64,000 bases of DNA. It comes from Sorangium cellulosum (GTDB lineage Bacteria; Myxococcota_A; Polyangia; Polyangiales; Polyangiaceae). The notes beneath the pieces were generated by a model. The model saw only the letters and a list, made by a program, of their open reading frames with translations. It searched no databases and had not been told where the DNA came from. The stretch covers positions 12,949,501 to 13,013,500 of the forward strand of contig NZ_CP012673.1 in assembly GCF_002950945.1 (NCBI RefSeq), written 5' to 3'. The translations under genes and the position numbers were made by a program. Of the stretch, positions 8,431 through 16,383 are shown one piece after another; within the stretch, counting starts at the first letter, position 1; the number at the start of each line of letters is the position of its first letter.

Positions 8431-9564
8431 TCACCCGAGCGGCCCGCGCGCCACGCCGAGCGCCCCGGCCAGCGCGAGCGCGCGCTGGATCTCCGCCGGC
8501 GTCACCAGCCCGATCACGTGCTCTCCCTCGTCGAGCACGGCGACCGCGCTCGCCTCCCCGCTCGCCAGCGCCTCGATCGATCGGGTCGCGTCGTCGCCTG
8601 CCCGCGCGCGCAGCACGTCCACCGGCATCACCGCGCCGACCGTCGCCGGCGCCGGGCCGCGCTCCAGCCGGCTCGCGAGGTCCCAGAACGTGACCACGCC
8701 GATCTCCCGGCGCGCCTGGCCGTCCCTCGCGTCGTCGAGCACCCGCGCGCCGACGAGGTTCTGGCGCAGCAGCCGCTCGGCCACCGCGCGAGGGTCCTCG
8801 TCCGCGTACGCCTCGCCGAGCCGGTCGGTCATGAACCGCGCGACCGGGAGGCCGCGGAGCAGATCGCGCGCGCTCGTGCGCGTCTGCTCGGCGGAGGCGC
8901 CCATGTAAACGAACGCCGCGATCAGCACCAGGATCAGGTTCCACGAGAGCAGGCCCAGGATCCCGAACACCACCGCCATCGCCCGGCCGGTCGTGGTCGC
9001 GACGCGCGTCGCGCGGGCCGGGCCCAGGCGGCGGAGGAGCAGCCCGCGCAGTACCCGGCCGCCATCCATCGGGAACGCCGGGAGCAGGTTGAACGCGCCG
9101 AGGATCCCGTTCGTGATCGCGAACGCCAAGAGCGCCGCGCCCACCTCCGCCGGCGCCGGGAGCACGCGATAGGCAACGTAGCTGCCGAGCCCGATACCGA
9201 AGCTCATCAGCGGCCCGGCGAACGCCATCCACGCCTCGTGCTCGGGGCGCTCGCGCTCGATGAGCGAGACGCCCCCGAGCATCATCAGCGTGATCGAACG
9301 CACCCGCATCCCGTTCCGGAGCGCAACGGCGCAGTGGGCGAGCTCGTGCGCCAGCACGGCCACGAAGAGACCCACCGCGAGCACCGCGCCCCAGGCGAGC
9401 GGCGGCAGGCGCATCGCCTCGCGCGTCACCCCGAGCGACCGCGCGACCAGCGAGAACTGCGACGCCGCCGCGTACGCGACGTACGGCAGGAAGATCAGCA
9501 AGGTGATGTGCAACCGGACCGGAATCCCCCGGATCCGCAGTACGGTCAGGCCCTGGTCGAACAT
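8431..9564 (-). CDS. Site-2-protease-like M50 metalloprotease with C-terminal CBS domains
   Basis: A 377-residue intramembrane zinc protease of the M50/S2P group III type. The catalytic HELAH motif is at residues 73-77 inside a transmembrane segment, and the second metal motif is NLLPAFPMDGGR with Asp167. Six or so hydrophobic segments occupy residues 18-230. The C-terminal third carries a pair of CBS-type repeats (RFMTDRLGEAYADEDP and VGAVMPVDVLRARAGDD) that in related proteins bind adenine nucleotides and regulate cleavage. The start at ATG 9564 has an excellent ribosome site, AAGGAGG four bases upstream; an in-frame ATG at 9633 lacks one. Likely role: regulated cleavage of membrane-bound anti-sigma factors or similar. 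It is divergently transcribed from the next gene. Confidence 0.9.
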   Translation of the reverse strand: MFDQGLTVLRIRGIPVRLHITLLIFLPYVAYAAASQFSLVARSLGVTREAMRLPPLAWGAVLAVGLFVAVLAHELAHCAVALRNGMRVRSITLMMLGGVSLIERERPEHEAWMAFAGPLMSFGIGLGSYVAYRVLPAPAEVGAALLAFAITNGILGAFNLLPAFPMDGGRVLRGLLLRRLGPARATRVATTTGRAMAVVFGILGLLSWNLILVLIAAFVYMGASAEQTRTSARDLLRGLPVARFMTDRLGEAYADEDPRAVAERLLRQNLVGARVLDDARDGQARREIGVVTFWDLASRLERGPAPATVGAVMPVDVLRARAGDDATRSIEALASGEASAVAVLDEGEHVIGLVTPAEIQRALALAGALGVARGPLG

Positions 9565-9690
9565 GTGCCTCCTTGCACGTGTACAGATGGAGGCCGAGTT
9601 GCATCTCCGCAAGCGGCACCGCGCCGCCGTCACACCGTGGAAATCAGAGCCAATCTCCGGTCAGGCGCAAACCGGTTGCATCCGTCCCAG

Positions 9691-9741
9691 GCGGGAACCG
9701 TCCCGCACGAACGGTCGACTTCGGCGGTGTGCATCACCGCC
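9691..9741. promoter_or_regulatory. Two short inverted repeats in a divergent promoter region
   Basis: In the 232-bp space between two divergent genes lie two perfect dyads: GCGGGA/TCCCGC arms at 9691-9696 and 9701-9706 (4-nt spacer), and GGCGGTG/CACCGCC arms at 9723-9729 and 9735-9741 (5-nt spacer). Either may be an operator or an RNA hairpin in a leader; neither is followed by a T-run in the plus direction, so a terminator is less likely. The short arms could arise by chance in GC-rich DNA. Confidence 0.35.
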
Positions 9742-9796
9742 GTATCGCGCCGCGCCCGGATTGGCGTACGGTGCGATCATCGATACCGAGGTCGTC

Positions 9797-11896
9797 ATGC
9801 GACAGCGCGTCCCCGATGCATTGCTGGCAGCGAGCGCGGAGGAGCTCACGAATGTCGCGCTCACGGTGCTCGACGCCTCGCGCGCCTCTCCTCGGGGCGG
9901 CGTGCCCCGGGACCTCACGGGCCATGTATTCGTCGTCGGGCCGGTCGGCTCGGTGGTCGACGCGCTGCCGCGGGCCGACGGCGCGCCCGTCCTCAACGGC
10001 AATGGCATGATCTACCGGCTCGATTTCGCCGACGGCGGGCCGGTCCGGATCACCTCGAGGGTCGCGCGCACGCCGTGTTATCACGCGGACGCGGCCTCGC
10101 GCCCGGGCACACGCTTCGAGGACCTCGGCTTCCGCGACGCCGGGCTGCTCCGCTTCTCGCGCCACCTCGGATTGCGCAACCACCTGAGCGCCGCGCTCGT
10201 GCCGATGCACGCGCCCCGCGCGCCCGCGCGGCTCCTCGTCACGTCCGACGCGGGCAGGCCGTACGAGATCGACCCGGCGACGCTCGAGCTCGTCACGCCC
10301 GTCGGGCGCAACACCGCGTGGTACCCCGCGGCGCCGGTCGATCACCCGTTTCCCATGACCCTGACGGCCTCGCACCCGTGCTTCGACGCGGAGCGGGGCG
10401 AGCTCCTCTGCGTCAACTACGGTCGATCGCTCGTGAACCTCTTCGTCGCGTCGCTCCCGCTGAGCGACGAGCGCGGCGTGGTCCCGCGCTCCGTGGACCG
10501 GCTCGCGTCGGCGGCCGCGTCGATGCTCGAGCAGCAGCGGCTCCGGCCGGGCGCGGACCGGCTCGATCTGCTCGCGAAGCGCGCGATCGAGCTCCTGCCC
10601 GCGCGCTTCCGCCCGGGCCCGCCGCGTGATCCCGGCGGCGCCGCCGCGCGGCAGGCGGCGCGCTTCGGCGGGGTGCCGCTCACCGAGGCCGCGGGCGACT
10701 TCGTGCACCTCTTGCGCTGGGACGGCCACAACGAGCCGGAGCGGCACGAGCTCGTCCTGCCGGGCGGCGCGCCGGTGCGGATCGAGCAGAGCGTGCACCA
10801 GCTCGGGCTGACGCGGCGCTGGATCGTGCTGGCGGACGCGGCCCTGCGGATCGGCCTCGAGAGCGTGGCGGTCCAGCACTTCCCGGACAGCCCCGGGGTC
10901 GAGCGCCTCCTCCGGGCGCTGCTCACGCTGCCGCAGGAGCCGGCGACGACCTTCTACCTGGTGCGGCGCGACGCGCTGCGGCCCGGCGGCGGGCAGGTCG
11001 TCGTGAAGAAGATCGTCGTCCCGCTCGAGACGTTGCACTTCCTCGTCGATTACGAGGACGCAGGGGACCACATCACGGTGCACGCCGCGCACAACTGCGC
11101 CACCGAGTACGGCGAGTGGATCCGCGCCTACGACCGGCACGCGGGCAGCCGGACGCCGGCGGCGCAGCGGCTGCGGGGGCTGCTCCCGGTCGGGCCGGCG
11201 GACGTGAACCGCATCGGCCGGTACGTGCTCGACGCGGCGGCCGAGCGCGTGGTGGATCAGGCGGTGTTCGCCGACGCGGAGCGCGCGCTGCGCGTCGGCC
11301 TCTACGCGTACCGGGAGGCGGGCGCGTCGTGGATGCCGCCGGATCGCGTCGAGAACGTCTACTGGCACGGCGCCGGGATCTGGGACGAGCTCTGCACCGA
11401 GTTCGTCGATCGGCTCTACGCGGATCACCCGCACCGCGCGCTCCCGCTGGCGGCGCTCCGGCGGGCGCGCGCGGAGGGCGGGCACCCGGACAGCCTGTTC
11501 CGGTATAACCACCGATCGATGCGGATCGAGGATCGCTACGAGCTCCCGCGGCAGCGCGTGGGCTCCTGGCTCAGCTCGCTCCAGTTCGTCCCGCGGCGGG
11601 GCGGCAGCGGGGCGGACACGGACGGCTACGTGGTCGCGATCGTGACCACGGCGCGCGGGGCCGAGGTCTGGATCTTCGACGCCGCGAACCTGGCGCGCGG
11701 CCCGCTCTGCAAGCTGGGGCACCCGGCGTTCCGGCCGGGGATCACCCAGCACACCGCGTGGCTCAACGCGGTCGCGCCGTGGCGAGGGGGCTACAAGGTG
11801 CCGGTGCGCGAGGACCACGAGGAGTTCGTGGCCGAGGCCCCGTCGGACCGGGTGAAGGCGCTGTTCGAGGAGGAGGTCTACCCGCGCTTCGGCTGA
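9797..11896 (+). CDS. Carotenoid-oxygenase-like protein (RPE65/CCD family), enlarged
   Basis: A 699-residue protein resembling carotenoid cleavage oxygenases, seven-bladed propellers with a His-coordinated iron. Family landmarks appear in order: VLNGNGMIYRLDF (residues 65-77, the usual W-F-D-G-D-G-M region), RPYEIDPATLELVT, the first His in TASHPCFD (His193), the second in QSVHQLGLT (His334), a third candidate in HAAHNCATEYGEW (His429/His432), and a C-terminal ITQHTAWLN. Typical members have about 480-550 residues; here extra segments lie between the first and second His (about 230-300) and between the third His and the C-terminus. ATG 9797 was chosen because homology starts shortly after it. 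Likely reaction: oxidative cleavage of a carotenoid or apocarotenoid; no carotenoid genes are adjacent, so the substrate is unknown. Confidence 0.75.
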   Translation: MRQRVPDALLAASAEELTNVALTVLDASRASPRGGVPRDLTGHVFVVGPVGSVVDALPRADGAPVLNGNGMIYRLDFADGGPVRITSRVARTPCYHADAASRPGTRFEDLGFRDAGLLRFSRHLGLRNHLSAALVPMHAPRAPARLLVTSDAGRPYEIDPATLELVTPVGRNTAWYPAAPVDHPFPMTLTASHPCFDAERGELLCVNYGRSLVNLFVASLPLSDERGVVPRSVDRLASAAASMLEQQRLRPGADRLDLLAKRAIELLPARFRPGPPRDPGGAAARQAARFGGVPLTEAAGDFVHLLRWDGHNEPERHELVLPGGAPVRIEQSVHQLGLTRRWIVLADAALRIGLESVAVQHFPDSPGVERLLRALLTLPQEPATTFYLVRRDALRPGGGQVVVKKIVVPLETLHFLVDYEDAGDHITVHAAHNCATEYGEWIRAYDRHAGSRTPAAQRLRGLLPVGPADVNRIGRYVLDAAAERVVDQAVFADAERALRVGLYAYREAGASWMPPDRVENVYWHGAGIWDELCTEFVDRLYADHPHRALPLAALRRARAEGGHPDSLFRYNHRSMRIEDRYELPRQRVGSWLSSLQFVPRRGGSGADTDGYVVAIVTTARGAEVWIFDAANLARGPLCKLGHPAFRPGITQHTAWLNAVAPWRGGYKVPVREDHEEFVAEAPSDRVKALFEEEVYPRFG

Positions 11897-11912
11897 GCCG
11901 CCGCATTCCTGC

Positions 11913-12908
11913 TCAGCTCGCGATCGGGCTTGCGCCGTAGCGAAGGACGTGCGCGTTGGCGGAGCCGGCGCCCATGCCGAGCAGCAGGATGCGGTCGCCT
12001 TGCTGGAGCGCCCCCGTCTCGACGAGCTCGGCCAGGCAGAGCGGGAGCGACGCGGACGCGGTGTCGCCGTACCGCTCCACGTTGCTGTAGTGCTGGTCCG
12101 CGGACGCGCCCAGCTCCTCGCAGAGCAGCTTCCGCAGCGGGAGCCACGGCTGGTGCGCGACCAGCCACCGGACCGCGTCCATGCCGATGCCGGCCTCGGC
12201 GAGCGCGCGCTGGCTCACGTCGATCGACAGCCGGTGCACGCCGCTGAACGGCCAGCGCCCGGCCTCCCCCTGCGCCACGTCGCACGCGGCCCCCGCGCGG
12301 CCCTGCGCCGGGACCTCGCCCCCCGCCGCGTCGGCCCCCGGCGGCCCGGCGCCGTGCGCCGACGCCTCCACCCCGAGCCCGCCGCTCGGCTCGAGCAGCA
12401 CGCCGGCCGCGCCGTCGCCGAGGAGCGCCGCGAGGTCCTGCCCGGCCCACGCCTGCCGCGCCCGCAGCCGCCACGACCGCACCTCGCTCGACACGATGAG
12501 CACGCGCCGGGCGCCGCCGTCGAGGTGCCGGTTCGCCGTGTCGAGGGCCGCCGCGAAGCCGCCGTGCGCGGAGCACACGTCGAGCGCCACCTCGGGCGCG
12601 AGGCCGGCCATCGACGCGGCGAGCGCCGCCCCGCTCGCCTCCCCGCGCGCGCAGTCATCGCCGGTCAGGATCAGCGCGTCCACGAACGGATCGCGCAGCC
12701 CGCCCGCCTCGATGAGCTGCCGGAGCACCACCGCCGCCATGGACAGCGTGGTCTCCGTCGGATCGGCGAAGCGCCGCTCCCGGACCCCGGTCGTCCGCTG
12801 CAGCCAGTCGGCAGAGCACGACAGGTGATACCGCTCGACGAGCTCATCGTTCGTGACGACGCGCTCCGGAAGATACTTTGCGACCGCCGTGATGCGACCC
12901 TGGGCCAT
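11913..12908 (-). CDS. Beta-ketoacyl-ACP synthase III (FabH)-like enzyme with altered triad
   Basis: A 331-residue thiolase-fold enzyme of the KAS III family. The catalytic Cys is at residue 112 (LDVCSAHGG), exactly where FabH has it, and His252 lies in VAHQPW. The third residue, normally Asn in the motif YGNTS, is Asp282 here (RYGDTASASLPL). The N-terminal RITAVAKYLPERVVTNDEL and the C-terminal GMGAGSANAHVLRYG glycine loop are typical. ATG 12908 was chosen because homology starts immediately and a GAGCGGGAA site precedes it. Members outside fatty-acid synthesis act in alkene, quinolone and starter-unit chemistry; no acyl-carrier protein or synthase is adjacent, so the role is uncertain. It converges with the carotenoid-oxygenase-like gene. 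Confidence 0.86.
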   Translation of the reverse strand: MAQGRITAVAKYLPERVVTNDELVERYHLSCSADWLQRTTGVRERRFADPTETTLSMAAVVLRQLIEAGGLRDPFVDALILTGDDCARGEASGAALAASMAGLAPEVALDVCSAHGGFAAALDTANRHLDGGARRVLIVSSEVRSWRLRARQAWAGQDLAALLGDGAAGVLLEPSGGLGVEASAHGAGPPGADAAGGEVPAQGRAGAACDVAQGEAGRWPFSGVHRLSIDVSQRALAEAGIGMDAVRWLVAHQPWLPLRKLLCEELGASADQHYSNVERYGDTASASLPLCLAELVETGALQQGDRILLLGMGAGSANAHVLRYGASPIAS

Positions 12909-13346
12909 GTTCCCGCTCGATCCCGGCGCCCGCAGACCGCGGCGCGCCGGCACTGCAACCGTGTGAAAGGCGACTCGATCCGGCGCGTCGCCGGTCGGCC
13001 AACGCCCATCGCGCTGGGCCAGGCCAGCGTCCCGGACGACACCAGAGGCCTACCGCCCCGGCCCCCTCGGAGCCGTGTGACAACTTACAGGCAGAGAAGC
13101 TCCCTCCCCCTCTCCGACAACACCGCGCACTGGAGCATCGAGGAAGGTCCGGCGCAAGGGGTATGACAGACGTTTTGGACAGCTGGCATACCAAGAGAGG
13201 CGGAGAGCACGATCACGATCGTGGAGGTGTCGAGAGCGTCGAGGGGTGTTCTTCACCTCCTGGCGCTCTTCACCTCGCGGCGCGGCGGCGCGGCGGCGCG
13301 GGCGCCCGGGATCAGCGGCCGAGGGCGCGCGCGCCGCGTCCGCGGC
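12909..13346. other. Intergenic region, no gene recognised
   Basis: About 440 bp between two minus-strand genes. It presumably contains the promoter of the KAS III-like gene near 12910-13100. Open frames are short, Arg/Pro-rich and lack ribosome sites. A weak dyad CACGAT/ATCGTG lies near 13208-13223. Nothing else stands out. Confidence 0.4.
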
Positions 13347-14624
13347 TCAATGGCAGTCGCGGGTCGTCAGGCCGCTGATCGCGGCGGGGGTGGCGCCGTG
13401 GCTGATCGCGCCCCAGCACCGCACCGACGCGTCCGCGAGCCGGGCGCAGGTGTAGTGCTTCCCGGCGGAGAGGGCGACCGCGTTCGAGATGCCCGCGACG
13501 GGCGTCAGCCGGCCCATGTCGAGCCCCGCGCCCTCGGACTGGCCGCCGCTCGAGCACTGGACCTGCCCGCTCGACAGGAGCACGCAGACGTGGAACTGCC
13601 CCCCGACCACCGCGGTCGCGCCCGCGTCGACGAGCGTGACGCCCGGGTCGGACGAGGCGCCGAGGCCGCCGAGCTGCTTGTTCCAGTCCTGGCCCCAGCA
13701 CTGGACCTTGCCGCCCTCGAAGACCGCGCACATGTGATCTTGCCCGGGGCCGGCGTAGATCGCCCTGCCGGGGACCGTCCTCGGCGAGGTGGGCGTCGTG
13801 TGCGCCGCCGTGTCGCCGGTGCCGTGCATGCCGCCGTTGTTCTCGCCCCAGCAGTACAGCTTGCCGGCGTCGGTCACGGCGCAGCAGCCGTGGTAGTAGC
13901 AGGCGACCTGCACGGGCGCCTCGCCGCTGAAGGTCACGTCCGCGGGCACGCCGTCGCCCCAGCACTTGATGGCGCCAGAGGCGATCGCGCAGGCGTGGTT
14001 GAGGCCGCCCGAGACCATGGTCGCCCCGGAGGCGACCACCGGCGTCCTCGAGATCTGGGCGTGCCGGCCGCAGTGCACCGCGCCCGTCTCGAGCAACACG
14101 CACGCCTCCTCGGTGAAGCCCTTCGCCGAGACCTGGGCGACGCCGGTCACGTCGGTGCCGTCGTCGTACTTGAGCGTCGTCGCCGTGGTCGACCCGAAAC
14201 ACACCGCCTTGCCGTCCGCCGTCGTCGCGCACGGGATCGTCGTGCCCGAGCCGTTGTTCAGCCCGGCACACGCCGGCGACTCCCCGGTGCCGGGATCCGG
14301 ATCCCCGCCGCCGGTCGTGCTGCTCGTCGTGTCGCCGCCGGTCGTGCTGCTCGTCGTGTCGCCGCCGGTCGTGCTGCTCGTCGTGTCGCCGCCGGTCGTG
14401 CTGCTCGCCGTGTCGCCGCCGGTCGTGCTGCTCGTCGTGTTGCCGACGTAGGTCCCGGTGCTGGCGGCGTACGTCCCGGTGCTGCCGCTGACCGGGCTGC
14501 CGCTCCCCCCGGACGCCGCCGAGCCGCCGGCGCCGCCCGCGCCGTCGTCGCCGCCCGCAGGCCCGCAGGCCACGAGCCCAGATGCCAAGAAACCGAAGAA
14601 TGCCAAGGAACGAATCGAACTCAT
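13347..14624 (-). CDS. RCC1-repeat surface lipoprotein with Thr/Ser-rich tandem tether
   Basis: A 425-residue lipoprotein: signal peptide ending in the lipobox LVAC (Cys20), a Gly/Ser-rich spacer, then a tether built of tandem nine-residue units of the type TTSSTTGGD (about residues 63-107), and a C-terminal RCC1-like beta-propeller of roughly six degenerate blades with repeating HxCAxxxxGxxxCWG patterns (for example GLNHACAIASGAIKCWG and QDHMCAVFEGGKVQCWG). Paired Cys in each blade could form disulfides, consistent with export. Proteins of this type are numerous in myxobacteria and are thought to be surface adhesins or scaffold proteins; the ligand is unknown. The repeat tether is encoded by nearly identical 27-bp DNA repeats and could vary in copy number. 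Confidence 0.88.
   Translation of the reverse strand: MSSIRSLAFFGFLASGLVACGPAGGDDGAGGAGGSAASGGSGSPVSGSTGTYAASTGTYVGNTTSSTTGGDTASSTTGGDTTSSTTGGDTTSSTTGGDTTSSTTGGGDPDPGTGESPACAGLNNGSGTTIPCATTADGKAVCFGSTTATTLKYDDGTDVTGVAQVSAKGFTEEACVLLETGAVHCGRHAQISRTPVVASGATMVSGGLNHACAIASGAIKCWGDGVPADVTFSGEAPVQVACYYHGCCAVTDAGKLYCWGENNGGMHGTGDTAAHTTPTSPRTVPGRAIYAGPGQDHMCAVFEGGKVQCWGQDWNKQLGGLGASSDPGVTLVDAGATAVVGGQFHVCVLLSSGQVQCSSGGQSEGAGLDMGRLTPVAGISNAVALSAGKHYTCARLADASVRCWGAISHGATPAAISGLTTRDCH
14306..14440 (-). repeat. In-frame 27-bp tandem repeat, about five copies
   Basis: Five consecutive, nearly identical 27-bp units (plus-strand core CCGCCGGTCGTGCTGCTCGT) lie inside the RCC1 lipoprotein gene and encode the TTSSTTGGD tether. 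One unit carries an Ala-coding change and the last differs by one base. The unit length is a multiple of three, so copy-number changes by slippage would keep the frame. Confidence 0.85.
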
Positions 14625-15330
14625 GTGAAGACCTCGCTGACCGATCTAGCTCAGTTCATCCCGCGCAGGGTACAGGTGCAATGACAGCGCAAAAGTCGAG
14701 TCTGACGTCACGTCCGCGCCGGGCGATCCCGGGCTGCCGCGGACGGGTGCTCCGGCCGGACAGCGGGCGCGGGAGCGGTGGCGCGCGACCCCGGGGACGG
14801 GCGCGGGCCCGGCGGCGGCGCGGTTATGTCGCGGAGGATGCGAGTCCGGCGGAAGCGGACGGTTCCGGCCAGCGTCGATGTTTCCGCTCCGGCGGTCGCG
14901 CCGATGCACAAACGTACCGGCCCGGGCTTCGCTGAGCAGGCCGGGCGCAGCGCGCGAGTCCCCCCCGGACGGCGCGATCCGCGGCCGTCGTCGCGCGCGG
15001 CGTTCGGCCTTTCTTGGTCCGGCGGGCGTTTCCATCGATCGGGAGGACACCTGCGCTCGCCGCGGGCGCCGAGCGCGACCGCGCCGGCGCGTGGACTCCG
15101 CTCCACGCAGCGCGCGCGGCGCGCCTCGCCTGGATTTACCGCGCGGCGATCGCGGAGAAGTCCCAAGGGGGCGCAGATCCGAGGAGCGCCTATTTCGCGG
15201 ATGCAGACGCGAATTCGCGCTGGCCCGGAGCGGCAGCCTCTGCACAGCAGCGCAAGGCACACAGCCTGCTCTTCGGTGAGCCAAGGTGTTCGAGGGCCGC
15301 AAGGCTCATGAGGGACACCGGGGAGGACCA
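14625..15330. other. Long intergenic region between divergent lipoprotein genes
   Basis: About 705 bp between the divergent starts of the RCC1 lipoprotein and the repeat lipoprotein. It should hold both promoters. Several open frames span it on both strands, but they are Arg/Pro/Gly-rich composition artefacts without ribosome sites or family resemblance. I see no RNA gene. Confidence 0.45.
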
Positions 15331-16128
15331 ATGATCTCGATTCACGGCAAGATGATGGGTCTCGCGATGGTGCTGGCGCTCGGTGCCGGGTGCGCGGTCG
15401 ACGCGGCCGACGAGGACCTCGACATGGACGCGATGGAGCTCGACGGGGAGTCCATCGATTCCGCGTCCGAGGCGCTGGAAGACGCCGAGCGGGGCGGGTA
15501 CGCGGCCCAGGCGCAGGCCCAGGTCGGCCAGCTGGGACCCAGCAAGCTCGGCCTGCCGAGCAAGGGCCTGCCGCCCGAGAAGGGGAGCCCGATGCTGGGC
15601 GGCCCGATGTCGCAGCAGCCCCTCAAGGCCGGCCCGATGCTGCCCAGCAAGGGCGAGTTCCCGAGCAAGTACCCGACCAAGGGCGAGCTCCCGAGCAAGT
15701 ACCCGACCAAGGGTGAGCTGCCGAGCAAGGGCGGCTACGTGGGGCAGCACGGCCAGGCGCAGATCGGCCCCGGCGCGGTCGGGCAAGCGGCGGACCTGTC
15801 GCAGGCGCAGGTGGGGCAGGCCGGGCCCGCGCAGATCAGCCAGGCGCAGATCGGCCCCCAGGCGCAGATCGGCCAGGTTGGCGTCGGGCAGACGGGCGCC
15901 ATCACGCAATCGGGCGTGGCGCAGGACACGAGCCAGGTGCGTGAGGGCTCGCGCTTCTGTGGCGGCGGCTTCGGCGGCCTCGGCTGGGGCGGCGGCTTCG
16001 GCGGCCTCGGCTGCGGCTTCGGCGGCGGCGCCCTGGTGTCGACGTTCACGAGCTGCAGCACGGCCATCATCCCGACGTTCGGCGGCTTCGGCGGCTTCGG
16101 CTGCGGCGGCCTCGGCGGGTTCTGGTGA
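15331..16128 (+). CDS. Low-complexity repeat lipoprotein (PSKxPTKGE and QAQIGP repeats, Gly/Phe/Cys tail)
   Basis: A 265-residue protein of unrecognised family. ATG 15331 follows a very good ribosome site (GGGAGGA, 4-bp spacer). The N-terminus is a lipoprotein signal with lipobox GAGC. The mature part has four zones: an acidic stretch (DEDLDMDAMELDGES); a Lys/Pro zone with tandem units FPSKYPTKGE / LPSKYPTKGE / LPSKG; a Gln/Gly zone with repeats of QAQIGP/QAQVGQ; and a C-terminal Gly/Phe-rich zone with GGFGGLG units holding several Cys (FCGGGFGG, LGCGFGG, SCSTAI, FGCGG). This design suggests a structural or matrix-forming envelope protein, perhaps disulfide cross-linked; that is inference. 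It is isolated between large non-coding spaces and probably monocistronic. Confidence 0.78.
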   Translation: MISIHGKMMGLAMVLALGAGCAVDAADEDLDMDAMELDGESIDSASEALEDAERGGYAAQAQAQVGQLGPSKLGLPSKGLPPEKGSPMLGGPMSQQPLKAGPMLPSKGEFPSKYPTKGELPSKYPTKGELPSKGGYVGQHGQAQIGPGAVGQAADLSQAQVGQAGPAQISQAQIGPQAQIGQVGVGQTGAITQSGVAQDTSQVREGSRFCGGGFGGLGWGGGFGGLGCGFGGGALVSTFTSCSTAIIPTFGGFGGFGCGGLGGFW

Positions 16129-16228
16129 TCCTGAGCTGATCGCGCTGCGCCGCCCCGCGCCGGAGGCGCCCTGCCTCCGGCTCCCGCGGCGCCGCTCCAG
16201 CCCTCTTCGCCTCGCTGGAGCTCCGGAT

Positions 16229-16267
16229 CGCCGGCAGCCTGGGGTTCGATATCCCAGGCTGCCGGCG
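16229..16267. terminator. Strong hairpin between convergent genes (bidirectional terminator)
   Basis: Perfect 15-bp arms at 16229-16243 and 16253-16267 with a 9-nt loop (GTTCGATAT) sit about 100 bp past the stop of the repeat lipoprotein and about 115 bp from the stop of the convergent GH15 gene. The stem is very GC-rich, but no T-run follows on either strand, so termination strength is inferred from the stem and position. Confidence 0.7.
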
Positions 16268-16383
16268 CCCCTCTCCGCCCCTTCCTCCGCTCCTCCATGA
16301 ACCGTCCTCGCCGGCGCCGGCGGGGACGCGCGCCGGTCGCTGCGGAGCCCGCCGTCGACCGCCCTGCCGAGGGCGCGATCCCG

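Noticed and set aside
13163..13378. Small plus-strand frame with weak AAGGGG site
   Set aside because: It overlaps the 3' end of the RCC1 lipoprotein gene, is only 71 codons long and shows no domain character.
14625..15330. Open frames in the long intergenic space
   Set aside because: Composition is Arg/Pro/Gly-biased, starts are unsupported and no motif is recognisable.
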